Shown: piece by piece, positions 10,501 through 20,100 of the stretch
Position numbering within the stretch: the first letter of the stretch is position 1
How the letters are laid out: the number at the start of each line of letters is the position of its first letter
From: Dendronalium phyllosphericum CENA369
Lineage (GTDB): Bacteria; Cyanobacteriota; Cyanobacteriia; Cyanobacteriales; Nostocaceae
Direction of reading: 5' to 3'
Assembly (NCBI RefSeq): GCF_016056275.1
Contig: NZ_JAECZA010000002.1
Location: 3,133-67,132, forward strand
DNA: 64,000 nt
Notes under the pieces: model-generated
Database searches by the model: none
What the model was told of the DNA's origin: nothing
Seen by the model: the letters and a program-made list of their open reading frames with translations, nothing else
Made by a program: the position numbers and the translations under genes

Positions 10501-11551
10501 AACAGCTTGGATCGCAAGATATCCCAATTTAGCTGATATTCCAGCTAAACACGGGCATTTTGCTCACGCTTGTATTCCTTTAATCCAAGAAGGAAAAGCG
10601 ATTGGGGCACTAGGATTAAACTTTGCTACTTTTCAAACATTTAACGAACAAGACCGGAGATTTATGTTGACTCTAGGGCAGTTGTGTGCCCAAGCGATCG
10701 CCCGCGCTCAACTTTACGAAGCAGAACAGACCGCACGGGCCCAGGCTGAGACAGCCAACCGCGTTAAAGATGAATTCCTCGCCATTCTTTCCCATGAGTT
10801 AAGAACTCCCCTCAATCCCATCATGGGGTGGGCAAAGTTACTGCGAACTCGCAATTTTGATGAAACTGCTAGAAGTCGGGCGCTGGAAACAATTGAGCGC
10901 AATGCCAAGTTACAAACTCAACTAATTGACGACCTACTTGATGTTTCGCGGATTTTACGAGGTCAACTGAGTTTAAATGTTGGTGAGGTGGATTTAAGAA
11001 CTCCAATTGCTGCCGCCCTAGAAACGGTGGGTTTAGCAGCAGCAGCTAAGTCAATTCAAATTCACACAGCACTCAGCAACGATCTCGCCCCAGTGCTAGG
11101 CGATAGCGATCGCTTGCAACAAGTAATCTGGAATCTACTCTCGAATGCTGTTAAGTTTACACCCACAGGGGGACAAATAGAGGTGCAATTGTCAGTAGTC
11201 AGCAGTCAGCGATCGGCGATGAAGGATAACGTAGACGCGGCAGCAGTTGATTGCAAAGTACAACAAACAACTGACAATTATGCCCAAATCCAAATTATTG
11301 ATACAGGTAAGGGAATTAGCCCGGAATTTTTGCCTTACGTTTTTGATTATTTCCGGCAAGCAAATACTAAGACAACCAGGATATTTGGCGGACTGGGTTT
11401 AGGACTGGCAATTGTGCGTCATTTAGTAGAACTTCACGGCGGTACAGTTCAGGCAGAAAGTCCCGGAGAAGGACAAGGCGCAACTTTTACAGTCAAGCTA
11501 CCGTTACAGAAAACAGGGTGTGGGGTGCAGGGTGTGGGGTGTGGGGGATGA
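7586..11551 (+). CDS. Membrane-anchored multi-PAS/GAF sensor histidine kinase
   Basis: I chose ATG 7586 (1321 residues) over TTG 7544 because it directly precedes the hydrophobic N-terminus. Order: a DUF4118/KdpD-like block with about four membrane helices (residues 10-110), a PAS-like segment (~125-240), GAF (~269-432), PAS (~447-560), PAS (~572-690), GAF (~700-865), GAF (~884-1045), HisKA with His1070 in LSHELRTPLNP, and a HATPase with NLLSNAVKFTP, DTGKGI and GGLGLGLAI. It should autophosphorylate on His1070; there is no receiver domain. The HATPase carries a 31-codon insertion between the N and G1 boxes (11187-11279), and the last 13 residues are encoded by a GGGTGTG repeat. It is a paralogue of the kinase at 12264. 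The signal sensed is unknown. Confidence 0.9.
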   Translation: MLYINYSTLRSYGSTVLIVALTLVLMLVLDPWLNISRTPFLVFFSTVIVSAWYGGLKSGILAVLLSVLLSDYFFLAPTYNLNFHPRDLLRVELFISQGLLLSLLFEVLRTAKQQVEVNLKKLKVSEELLRSALSSLDIIVSQQDRDLLYQWIYNPQNTETTEQTLGKSDYELFPTPIAEQLTAIKQGVVQKGVSTREEVCVTLDEETRYYVRVEPLKDAENSIQGITSVAVNISDIKRETEIDIKQLKQTKQALHEAEEALQCIAEINSTLSTSLDYEETLKQISKISVPQLADWCSVEILNADGSICRLSVAHADPSKADLALQLQQYAPDPKGATPIAKVMQTGQSELIPEVSDSLLVAITRNNEHLQVVRQMGIESVMIVPLVTRGQVLGSITFVSAQSARRYSERDLALAKNIAQRAALAIENAQLYQDIHQTLLHYAESLSLLDALLAAAPVAVCFLDRELRYIRINQAFADMNGLSVEQHLGRKFPEVLPKMTAEFEPQLQRVLDTGEPLLNVEISGETKEQPRRYGYWLGNYYPVRDALGETVGVGIILAEVTALKQVEVALRESEERFQAMFDQATVGITQVALDGRFLQINPALCEITGYSHQELTQMNFEEITHPDDLEADWTQAQRVLAKEIKGYSLEKRYIRKDGSIVWVNLTASVVCDANGQPKYALGIIEDISQRKRAQAAQQFLVETSASLAASLDYKITLASVANMAVPTLADWCIVDIFREDSSIQQIAIATADPTKRHILLKLRERFPSLVGGQHPFLQKLRQGQSIFYADSDSLGGDSQEAEYLRQLRNIGIVSFMVIPLRSRGQVFGAISFVTVDSCRHYEQADLALAEDIARRAATAIDNARLYQEAQKAKQAAEQAVTRTALLQKITAALNEALTPQQVAEVVVKQGIAALGAKAGSVLLLDERGTSLKIVQAVGYPQSTVDAWTNYPLTIAGPSAETVQTGQPIFVENKTAWIARYPNLADIPAKHGHFAHACIPLIQEGKAIGALGLNFATFQTFNEQDRRFMLTLGQLCAQAIARAQLYEAEQTARAQAETANRVKDEFLAILSHELRTPLNPIMGWAKLLRTRNFDETARSRALETIERNAKLQTQLIDDLLDVSRILRGQLSLNVGEVDLRTPIAAALETVGLAAAAKSIQIHTALSNDLAPVLGDSDRLQQVIWNLLSNAVKFTPTGGQIEVQLSVVSSQRSAMKDNVDAAAVDCKVQQTTDNYAQIQIIDTGKGISPEFLPYVFDYFRQANTKTTRIFGGLGLGLAIVRHLVELHGGTVQAESPGEGQGATFTVKLPLQKTGCGVQGVGCGG
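11187..11279. mobile_element. 93-bp MITE-like insertion inside the kinase gene
   Basis: AATTGTCAGT (11187-11196) and its exact complement ACTGACAATT (11270-11279) bound 93 bp, a multiple of three. The left part continues with the TCAGTAGTCAGCAGTCAG heptad repeat seen elsewhere in the window. The homologous kinase at 12264 has no corresponding residues. The reading frame is maintained. Confidence 0.6.
11515..11547 (+). repeat. Short tandem heptanucleotide repeat (GGGTGTG type)
   Basis: Tandem GGGTGTG/GGGTGCA units overlap the 3' end of the kinase gene and encode its Gly/Cys/Val-rich tail and stop. Confidence 0.7.
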
Positions 11552-11734
11552 AATAAAACTTTAGTTTTGGGTGAATGGCACTAAGATAAGCTGACGCGGG
11601 GACACGGAGACGCGGGGACGCTCTTAAAATTCATTCAATAAATATCTCTGTGTCACCGTTTCTCCCCCTCGTGGACAAAAAATCCTTATATTGCAAGGAA
11701 GGTTGAAACCCCAACGCCAGTTCTCTCAAGTCGA

Positions 11735-11870
11735 GCCACTGCCTTGCGGTGAATCAGTGCTGCGGAGAGAAGCGCAGCGTTAGCGAGCCTGCGAGCGTCA
11801 CCCGAAAGGGGGTTCCCCCCGTTGTGGCAAGTGGCGTGGGAAACCCGCCCACGAGACTGGCTCCCCCTTG
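11735..11870. repeat. Dispersed GC-rich repeat, copy A
   Basis: The core around 11772-11812, GCGCAGCGTTAGCGAG followed by CGAGCGTCACCCGAA, recurs in the opposite orientation at about 17017-17055. It contains several short self-complementary runs and no open frame of note. Confidence 0.6.
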
Positions 11871-11885
11871 TGGGTGGCTTAATTT

Positions 11886-11934
11886 CCCTACTCCCTACAC
11901 CCCACACCCTATCCCCTACACCCTGTTCACAAGT
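11886..11934. repeat. Short tandem heptanucleotide repeat (CCCTACA/CCCCACA)
   Basis: Degenerate tandem 7-bp units of CCCTACA, CCCCACA and CCCTATC; the complement of the GGGTGTG/GGGTGTA units elsewhere in the window. Confidence 0.7.
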
Positions 11935-12018
11935 TTTATATCCTTAGATGGATGTATTTCGATATATAGCAGCTGCTATAGTCCATAAGCTAGAAAAAAT
12001 TAAAAATATAATTACCTT

Positions 12019-12246
12019 ATGCCTGCAATCGAACAGCCAAGAGTTGCCCAGTTAGTTCGTGAGACTCGGCAACACCTGAATCTGTCACAAGTAAAGCTGG
12101 CAACGATGTTGGGAGTTTCGTTTCATAGCATAAATCGTTGGGAAAACGGACGGACGCAACCTTCGCCACTGGCTATGAAACAGATTCAAGAGTTACTCCA
12201 TCAGATGGGAGAGGCTGGTGAGGAGCTATTAGCCAAATACTTTTAA
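12019..12246 (+). CDS. Small XRE-family helix-turn-helix regulator
   Basis: This 75-residue protein is essentially one HTH_XRE (Cro/C1-type) domain: 'VRETRQHLNLSQVKLATMLGVSFHSINRWENGRTQPSP' contains the turn and recognition helix with the typical W-E-N-G-R. It should bind DNA as a dimer. It lies 17 bp before the GTG start of the large hybrid kinase, in the same direction, so the two are very likely co-transcribed. It could autoregulate the pair or act in the output of the kinase; neither is shown by sequence. XRE domains of this form also occur as antitoxins, but no toxin is adjacent. Confidence 0.85.
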   Translation: MPAIEQPRVAQLVRETRQHLNLSQVKLATMLGVSFHSINRWENGRTQPSPLAMKQIQELLHQMGEAGEELLAKYF

Positions 12247-12263
12247 GCATAAGGACAGAAACT

Positions 12264-15200
12264 GTGAGTGCTGAAGTTTGGGGAATTATTCCCGAAGACA
12301 TCGAACAGGTCTTGGCTAGGATCTGCGATGGTTTTGTGATGTTGGATTGTGAATGGCGCTACGTCTATGTCAATGACAAACTAGCCGAACTAGCCCAGAT
12401 CGATAAACAAGACTTTTTAGGTAAAAGTATTTGGGAGTTGTTTCCGGAAACAGTCAATAGCCAACTTGCTGCTGAGTTGCATCGAGCTGTTGCAGAGCAA
12501 GTCACCGTGCAGTTTGAGTATTTCGATGCCAAACGGCATCTTTGGTTGGAAAAGCGTATCTATCCCTCACACAAAGGCGTATCAATCTTAACTAAGGATA
12601 TTACTCAGTACAAACGTACCCAACAACTTTTAGCAGCACAGTATGCAGTCACCCGGATTCTTGCAGAAGCGATCGCGTTTAGCAATGCCATTCCTAGTAT
12701 TTTGCAAGCTCTATGCGAAAGTTTAGGATGGCAAGTTGGTAGAATCTGGAGTGTAGACCATCAAACTAATTCTCTGCACTGCATCAGCAGTTGGCGTTCC
12801 TCCTCCTTTAAACTAGAAGATTTTCCCACCTTTTACCAACGCTCAAGCTTTGCCTTTGGTGAAGGCTTACCCGGTCAGGTTTGGGCCAGCGGTCAATTTG
12901 TTTGGAGCCAGGAACGCGCCGCCATTGGATTTCCGCTTCAGGCGGGCAATAAGATTTTAGGTGTGATTGAGTTTTTCAGCCGGGAAATGCCAGAGCCTGA
13001 CTTTGATTTGCTGCAAGTGATGAAGGCGATCGCAACTCAAATCGGTCAATTCGTCGAGCAAAAGCAAACAGAGTCATTATTACGCAAAAGTGAAGCTCGC
13101 TACCGTTCGTTGGCAGAGGCAACTACGTCCATCGTCTGGACAGCATCACCTCACGGTAGCATTGTAGAAGAAATTCCCACTTGGCAGGCATTTACCGGAC
13201 AAACTCTCGAACAATATAAACAGTGGGGTTGGGTTAATGCCCTGCACCCAGAAGACCGCACATCCATGCTTGCTGTTTGGAAACAGGGGTTTTTTAACCG
13301 CACTCACGTATCTGGCGAGTATCGGCTACGACGGTATGACGGTGAATATCGTTACGTAGTCGCTCGCGGCGTACCCATACTCGACGACACAGGCCAACTT
13401 TGTGAATGGGTAGGGATGTGCGTAGATATTAGCGAACGCAAGCAAGCCGAGATAGAACGCGAACAGCTGTTAGCGCAACTAGAAATCGAGCGAACCCGCT
13501 TAGTAGCAAGTAATACTTTGCTTGATACGCTTGTGAATAACGCACCTATAGGCATTGGCATCTGGGATGAAAAACTCCGATATGTGAGATTGAATGATGC
13601 TTTAGCTGAAATTAACGGTTTGCCCCAAGCAGCACATATTGGTAAGACTGTTGCGGAGGTGCTGCCTGGAATTGGTGCTGAGGTGATAGCTGCCTTCCGT
13701 CGTGTAGCTGAGACAGGACAATCCGCGATCGCCCAAGAAGCCAGTGGCGAAACACCCGCAGCCCCAGGCAAAAAGCGGTATTGGTCGGTGACTTACTATC
13801 CAATTAAACTACCGGGTAACATTACTTGGGTAGGTGCAATCTGCGAAGAAATCACAGAACGCAAGCTTGCTGATGCCGAGCGCGAAAACTTACTTGAGCG
13901 CGAACAAGCAGCCCGTGTTGAGGCGGAAGCGGCCAAAGAACAAATTACTAATATCTTAGAAAGTATTAGCGATGGTTTTCTCGCTTTTGACCGCGAATGG
14001 CATTTTACTTACCTCAATCACGAAGGCAGCAGAACTTTAGGGCGTTCTGGCGAGGAACTGCTGGGCAAGAATTTATGGCAAGAGTTTCCCGAACTAACCG
14101 AAACCAGCTTTGGTCAACTTTATCAAAGAGCAGTTGCCGAAGGAGTACCGCTAGAACTAGAAGATTACTATCCACCATTTGCGGCATGGTTTGCTGTCCG
14201 CGCCTATCCTTCTCCCACAGGGTTAGCCCTTTATTTCCGCAACATTAATCGCCGCAAACAAGCAGAAGCAGCGCTACGAGAAAATGAAGCAGGTTTTCGG
14301 CTGCTGGCAGAAAATTCCACTGATATTATTTCGCGTCATACAGTAGATGGAATTTTGCTGTATATCTCACCAGCCTGCTACACATTATTAGGATACAAAC
14401 CGAAAGAACTAATAGCTCGTCCTAGCAGTGAATTGGTTCATCCAGACGATCTAGCTGAAATTGTGAAAAAGTATCCAATTGATGCGAATTTGCCAGACAT
14501 CTTCACCGTTACTCATCGAGCTCAACGCAAAGACGGACATTACATTTGGCTAGAATCAACCATTCGAGCTATCCGCGACTCCCAAACTAGAGAAATTATC
14601 GAGATGCAGGCAGCTGCTAGGGATATTACCGATCGCAAACGCGAAGAAGACAAGCAGCGCTTTTTGGCTCAAGCTACTAGTATTTTGGCTGCATCGCTCG
14701 ACTACGAAACCACCTTTACCAGTTTGGCACAGTTGGTAGTGCCAGAAATTGCTGATTGGTGTGTAGTTGATATTATTGCTGACAATCAATCAGTTCGTCG
14801 GGTAGCAACAGCTCACGCCGATGCCTCGAAACAAAAATTGGTAGAACAATTAAAAAATTATCCCCCAGATTTAAACCAAGCTGGAGGTGTTGGTCGGGTA
14901 ATCCAATCGAGAAAGTCACAAATTAACCATGACATTTCCGAGCAACAGATGCAAGCAGCAACCTGTGATGCCGAGCATCTACAACTATTACAACAGCTAG
15001 CTCCTAAATCTGCGATGTTTGTATTGCTGACGATCCGCGAACGAATACTGGGAGCGATAACTTTAGTATCTTCTTCGGGTCGTCGCTACAACCATAACGA
15101 TTTGATGTTAGCTGAGGATGTGGCTCGCCGTGCTGCCATAGCCGTTGATAACGCTCAACTATTCGCGCAAGCACAGCGATCGCAACAAGCTGCTGTTCTA

Positions 15201-16868
15201 GCTGCGGCTCGGACTGCCCGTCTGCAAGCTTTAACTGCCGCACTTTCGCAATCTCTAAGTGTAGCACAGGTAGCTGAGGTAATTGTCGAGCAAGGGATGG
15301 CAGCTTTGGGGGCTAGTTCTGCTTTAGTGGCATTAGTAACAGAAAGTGGCACAGAATTGGAAATTATTCGGGCTGTTGGCCATCAACCGGAACTAATAGA
15401 GTTATGGCGGCGATTTTCGATTAATGCACCCGTACCCCTAGCAGAAGCCGTCAGAACGGGAGAACCTGTGTGGCAAGAGCCGACAACAACTAGGACAACT
15501 CGTTACTCACATCTAGCTTACGCCTATGCTCGATACAACTATGACAGTTGGATTTCAATTCCCTTAACAATTGAAGGACGAACTGTAGGTGGCATGTCCC
15601 TAGCTTTTGCCGAAATGCCTGAATTTAGCCAGCACGACCGCGCCTTTGTGCGATCGCTAGCACAGCAGTGCGCCCAAGCGATGGAACGCGCCCGCCTGTA
15701 TGAAGCCGAGCAGACAGCACGGGAAGTTGCCGAAACTGCCAACCGAATTAAAGATGAATTTTTAGCAGTGCTTTCCCATGAATTGCGATCGCCACTCAAC
15801 CCAATTCTTGGATGGTCGAAGCTACTCCAAACTAAAAAACTCGATGAAAAAACAATTTCGCAAGCACTCAAGACCATTGAGCGCAATGCCAAGCTACAAG
15901 CTCAACTAATCGAAGACTTACTCGATATCTCCCGGATTCTCCAAGGCAAACTCAGCTTGAATAGTTCTCCCGTCGATCTCACATTGGTGATTTCGGCAGC
16001 AATGGAAACGGTACGCCTGTCAGCAGAGGCTAAGTCCATTCAAATACATCCAGCGCTAGAACCAAATATTGGGAAAGTTGTAGGTGATTCTAGTAGATTG
16101 CAGCAAATCGTTTGGAATCTGCTTTCAAATGCCGTGAAGTTTACACCCGAAGGCGGACGAGTAGATATCCGACTCGAAAAAATCGCTACTCAAGCCCAGA
16201 TAACTGTTAATGATACAGGTAAAGGCATTGACCCGAATTTTCTGCCTTATGTATTTGACTACTTTCGTCAAGAAAACAGTACCACTACTAGAAAGTTTGG
16301 CGGGCTGGGGTTAGGGTTAGCGATTGTCCGTCACTTAGTCGAACTGCATGGAGGTACAGTCAAAGCAGAAAGCTTAGGCGAAAATCAAGGGGCAACTTTT
16401 AGCGTCAGGCTACCGCTGCTCAAAGATTTATCAGAAAGCAAACTCGATAGTGAAGATTTTGAACCAACTGCAAATTTAAATGGTGTCAAGATTTTAATCG
16501 TCGATGATGATGCGGATACGCGAGAATTCATTGCCTTTTTGCTAGAACAGTATGGCGCATATGTAACAGCAGTAACATCAGCAACTGAGGTCTTAGCTGC
16601 TTTAAGCCAGTCCCTACCAGATGTGTTGTTAAGCGATATTGGGATGCCAGAAGTTGATGGCTGTATGTTAATACGACAGGTAAGAACTCTACCACCAGAA
16701 CAGGGAGGGCAAATTCCCGCGATCGCCCTTACCGCCTATGCTGGAGAAATGAACGAACAACAAGTACTAACAGCCGGATTTAACAAGCATATTGCCAAAC
16801 CAGTAGAACCAGCTCGCTTAGTAGAAGCGATCGCTAACTTACTGCAAAATCGCGATTATAACTTGTAA
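12264..16868 (+). CDS. Multi-PAS/GAF hybrid histidine kinase with receiver domain
   Basis: The start is GTG 12264, with AAGGACAG about 6 bases upstream. The 1534 residues read in order: PAS (~5-120), GAF (~130-265), PAS (~277-395), PAS (~419-540), PAS (~560-665), PAS (~674-795), GAF (~805-965), GAF (~988-1145), HisKA with His1172 in LSHELRSPLNP, HATPase (~1271-1390; NLLSNAVKFTPEGG, DTGKGI, GGLGLGLAI), and a C-terminal REC with ILIVDDDAD, phospho-acceptor Asp1458 in LLSDIGMP, and Lys in HIAKPV. There is no membrane segment, so it is cytosolic. The C-terminal REC has no output domain, so the phosphate is probably passed on or used for feedback. GAF, HisKA and HATPase parts are closely similar to the kinase at 7586, indicating tandem duplication followed by domain shuffling. 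No bilin-binding Cys context is evident. Confidence 0.92.
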   Translation: MSAEVWGIIPEDIEQVLARICDGFVMLDCEWRYVYVNDKLAELAQIDKQDFLGKSIWELFPETVNSQLAAELHRAVAEQVTVQFEYFDAKRHLWLEKRIYPSHKGVSILTKDITQYKRTQQLLAAQYAVTRILAEAIAFSNAIPSILQALCESLGWQVGRIWSVDHQTNSLHCISSWRSSSFKLEDFPTFYQRSSFAFGEGLPGQVWASGQFVWSQERAAIGFPLQAGNKILGVIEFFSREMPEPDFDLLQVMKAIATQIGQFVEQKQTESLLRKSEARYRSLAEATTSIVWTASPHGSIVEEIPTWQAFTGQTLEQYKQWGWVNALHPEDRTSMLAVWKQGFFNRTHVSGEYRLRRYDGEYRYVVARGVPILDDTGQLCEWVGMCVDISERKQAEIEREQLLAQLEIERTRLVASNTLLDTLVNNAPIGIGIWDEKLRYVRLNDALAEINGLPQAAHIGKTVAEVLPGIGAEVIAAFRRVAETGQSAIAQEASGETPAAPGKKRYWSVTYYPIKLPGNITWVGAICEEITERKLADAERENLLEREQAARVEAEAAKEQITNILESISDGFLAFDREWHFTYLNHEGSRTLGRSGEELLGKNLWQEFPELTETSFGQLYQRAVAEGVPLELEDYYPPFAAWFAVRAYPSPTGLALYFRNINRRKQAEAALRENEAGFRLLAENSTDIISRHTVDGILLYISPACYTLLGYKPKELIARPSSELVHPDDLAEIVKKYPIDANLPDIFTVTHRAQRKDGHYIWLESTIRAIRDSQTREIIEMQAAARDITDRKREEDKQRFLAQATSILAASLDYETTFTSLAQLVVPEIADWCVVDIIADNQSVRRVATAHADASKQKLVEQLKNYPPDLNQAGGVGRVIQSRKSQINHDISEQQMQAATCDAEHLQLLQQLAPKSAMFVLLTIRERILGAITLVSSSGRRYNHNDLMLAEDVARRAAIAVDNAQLFAQAQRSQQAAVLAAARTARLQALTAALSQSLSVAQVAEVIVEQGMAALGASSALVALVTESGTELEIIRAVGHQPELIELWRRFSINAPVPLAEAVRTGEPVWQEPTTTRTTRYSHLAYAYARYNYDSWISIPLTIEGRTVGGMSLAFAEMPEFSQHDRAFVRSLAQQCAQAMERARLYEAEQTAREVAETANRIKDEFLAVLSHELRSPLNPILGWSKLLQTKKLDEKTISQALKTIERNAKLQAQLIEDLLDISRILQGKLSLNSSPVDLTLVISAAMETVRLSAEAKSIQIHPALEPNIGKVVGDSSRLQQIVWNLLSNAVKFTPEGGRVDIRLEKIATQAQITVNDTGKGIDPNFLPYVFDYFRQENSTTTRKFGGLGLGLAIVRHLVELHGGTVKAESLGENQGATFSVRLPLLKDLSESKLDSEDFEPTANLNGVKILIVDDDADTREFIAFLLEQYGAYVTAVTSATEVLAALSQSLPDVLLSDIGMPEVDGCMLIRQVRTLPPEQGGQIPAIALTAYAGEMNEQQVLTAGFNKHIAKPVEPARLVEAIANLLQNRDYNL

Positions 16869-16920
16869 AGAGGTAGAAGGTGGGAAAAACTATCCCTTTA
16901 ACCTTCCCCCTCTTCTATTT
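16868..16920 (+). terminator. Hairpin after the hybrid kinase
   Basis: AAGAGG pairs with CCTCTT and GAAGGT with ACCTTC across a short internal loop, with GGGA/TCCC inside; the T content after the stem is modest. A probable transcription end for the kinase operon. Confidence 0.45.
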
Positions 16921-17002
16921 CCACTAGCTCAAGAAGTTATCCCAATTCGCCAAACAAGGGCAACACATTCAAACCCCTAAATCCAGATCGTATCCGAATT
17001 TC

Positions 17003-17115
17003 TTAATTACGAATTACCCTTCGGGTGACGCTCGTACCTCGCTAACGCTGCGCTAACGGCAGTTTGCCATCGACGCAAAGCGCCAAGACGGCAACTGCCT
17101 CACGAATTACGAATT
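17003..17115. repeat. Dispersed GC-rich repeat, copy B, flanked by AATTACGAATT
   Basis: An insert of about 87 bp lies between two direct copies of AATTACGAATT (17005-17015 and 17105-17115). The left half is the reverse complement of the core at 11772-11812. The right half (GGCAACTGCCTCAC) resembles the end of the 45-bp insertion in the Uma2 gene at 59675-59719. Confidence 0.55.
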
Positions 17116-17119
17116 GGTA

Positions 17120-20100
17120 TTACGTGTTGAAGTACTTCGCTACTGGATGGTAAGTAATAATCGCTGTTGTAGATTGTTCTGGATAAAGCTGTTCGCTTTC
17201 ATCCATATGCAGGTTAATTCTGTCAGTTCCCAACAACTCCAACTGCTTGTATTGATCCTGAATATTCGGACAAGCCGGATACCCAAAACTATACCGCGAG
17301 CCACGATAGCGCTGTGCCAAAATATCCCGAATATTATCCGGTTCTTCAGCAGTTAAACCCAACTCCCGACGAATCCTAGCGTGTGTCCACTCAGCTAATG
17401 CTTCCGCTATTTGCACCGCCAAGCCGTGGAAATACAAATAATCTGTGTATTGATTATCGGCAAACAGCTTTTGGGCAAACTCTGTGGCAATTTCCCCTAC
17501 AGTTACCGCTTGCATTGGGAAGACATCAATTAACCCCGACTGCTTCGGTGCAAAGAAATCTGCTATACACAGCCTTTTTGCCGATTTCTGTCTGGGAAAC
17601 TCAAAACTTGCAACCTGCTGCGATCGCTTTTCAAAATCATATATGTGTAGAGAATTCCCCTCAGCTTGACAAGGAAAATACCCATAAATCACCTGGGGTT
17701 GCAACAGATTTTCTGCAACAATTCGCTGCTTCCAGTTTTCCAAAACTGGATATACTTTCTCATTCAAGAAAGCCTGATATTCTTCCTTAGATTGCTCTTT
17801 TGGTTTGCGGAATTGCCACTGTCCAGCAATTAAAGCTTGCAAATCCAAGTAGCAGAATATTTCTTCTAAAGGAATATCACTAGGCTGTAACAACTTGGTT
17901 TCCCAGAAAGGCGGTGTCGGACGTTCGATATCTAAGGCTACAGCTTCCGAACGCCTTGTATCTACTTCCTTGGGTTCAGCAGATTTTTCTTTTTTAGCCT
18001 TATGTTTCTCAACTACTTCCTGATGTCCGTTTTGGGATTCTTCAACGAATTCATCGACAAATCCTTGGAAATCATTCCATTTACCAGCAACTTTTGCTGG
18101 CATTAGTTTATCCATGAAGTGCAAGTCAGAAAAGGCATCTCTACCATAAACAACTTTACCTTTATAGGTGTTTTGGCAATCTTGACTGACAAACTTGGGA
18201 GTTAGCGCCGCACCACCTAAAATTACTGGGGCGGTAATGCCTTTTTCGTTGAATACCTCCAAATTCTCTTTCATAAAAGCAGTGGATTTCACCAACAAAC
18301 CACTCATGGCAATACAATCAGCTTTGTGCTGCTGGTAAGCTTGGATAATATTTTCCACTGGTTGCTTAATCCCCAGGTTAATCACCTTGTAGCCGTTGTT
18401 CGACAAGATAATATCCACCAAGTTTTTACCAATATCGTGGACATCACCTTTGACTGTAGCGATTACCACCGTCCCCTTAGCATTATTGCCTGCTTCTGAT
18501 TTTTCCATGAACGGTTCTAAATATGCCACCGCCGCCTTCATGGTTTCCGCAGACTGCAAGACGAAGGGTAGCTGCATTTTTCCCGAACCAAATAACTCCC
18601 CGACAACTTTCATCCCATCCAGTAGGAAAGTGTTGATAATCTCCAAGGGAGGATATTGTTCTAAAGCTTTTGCTAGCTGTTGTTCTAAACCGATGCGTTC
18701 GCCATCGATAATATGGCGCTTCAGGCGTTCTTCGATAGGTAGACTTTCATCCACACCGCGATCGCGTTTTGTCGATACTCCCGCAAATAATGTGGTAATT
18801 TCTGCTAAGGGATCGTAAACGCAGACATCTCCTTCAAATTTCCGCTCATCGTAAATCAGTTGCAGACAAACTTCTTGATGCCGTTCCTCAATTTTGGACA
18901 GCGGTAGAATTTTGCTAGCACTAACAATGGCTGCATCCATTCCTGCTGTCGTCGCCTCGTGCAAAAACATTGAGTTGAGGACGATTCGCGCCGCCGGGTT
19001 CAAACCAAAGGAAACATTGGATACACCCAAAATTACATGGCTTCCTGGCAATTCTTGACGAATCTGGCGAATGGCTGCAATTGTTGCCTTGGCATTTTCT
19101 CGGTCTTCTTCAATTCCAGTAGAAATTGGTAAAGCCAGGGTATCAAAAAATACTTCAGTAGCCGGGATACCGTATTCTATCGCTTGACGGTAAGCGCGCT
19201 GGGCGATCGCAAACTTTTTCTCGGCTGTCCTCGCCATGCCATCTTCATCGATAGTACCAATGACTACACCAGCACCGTACTTTTTCGCCAACTCCAAGAC
19301 TTTCAGAAAACGCGGTTCCCCATCTTCGTAGTTGGTGGAGTTTAGCAAACACTTACCCCCAGCCACCTTTAAACCCGCCTCCATCTTTTCCCATTCTGTG
19401 GAGTCGAGCATCAATGGCAATGTAACATTATTTACTATCCGCGAAACCAACTCGTGCATATCTCGCACGCCGTCGCGTCCCACATAATCGACGTTAACAT
19501 CGAGAATATGTGCGCCTTCTTTGACTTGCGCCCTAGCCATTGACACCAGTCCGTCCCAATCTTCGGCATTCAGCAATTCGCGGCATTTCTTGGAACCACT
19601 GGCGTTGAGACGTTCGCCAACAATCAAGAAAGAATTATCTTGGTCGTAAGGTTGAGTGGTGTAAATTGATGCTGCTGCTGGTTCTAAACTAGGCTGTCTA
19701 ACTTTTGGCTTGAGGTCTTTGGCGATTTCTGCCAATTGTTGAATGTGTTCTGGACGCGTCCCACAGCAACCCCCAATCACTTGGACACCCAAATCTTCAA
19801 CAAAGTGCATCAACGCCATGCGTAATTCTGTCGGCGTTAGACGGTAGTAAGCTTGACCGCCGACATTTTCAGGTAAACCCGCATTTGGAATACAGGAAAC
19901 AATAAAAGGTGAATGTTCTGCCAGATACTTGATATGTGGTTTCATCAAGTCTGGGCCAGTGGCACAGTTGAGACCGAGAATATCAATTTGATAAGGTTCT
20001 AAAATTGTCAGTACTGCGCTGATTTCTGTCCCTACCAGCATTGTACCCATGCTTTCCATTGTTACAGACACCATCACCGGACGGCGATCGCCCTTCTTGG

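Larger units (their letters stand above)
11552..12018. other. Repeat-filled spacer between the two kinase loci
   Basis: No gene is supported. The spacer contains a GACGCGGGGACACGG tandem stretch (about 11592-11621), a dispersed repeat (about 11735-11870), and a CCCTACACCCCACA heptad tract (11886-11934). The last 60 bp before the XRE gene are AT-rich and probably carry its promoter. Confidence 0.6.
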
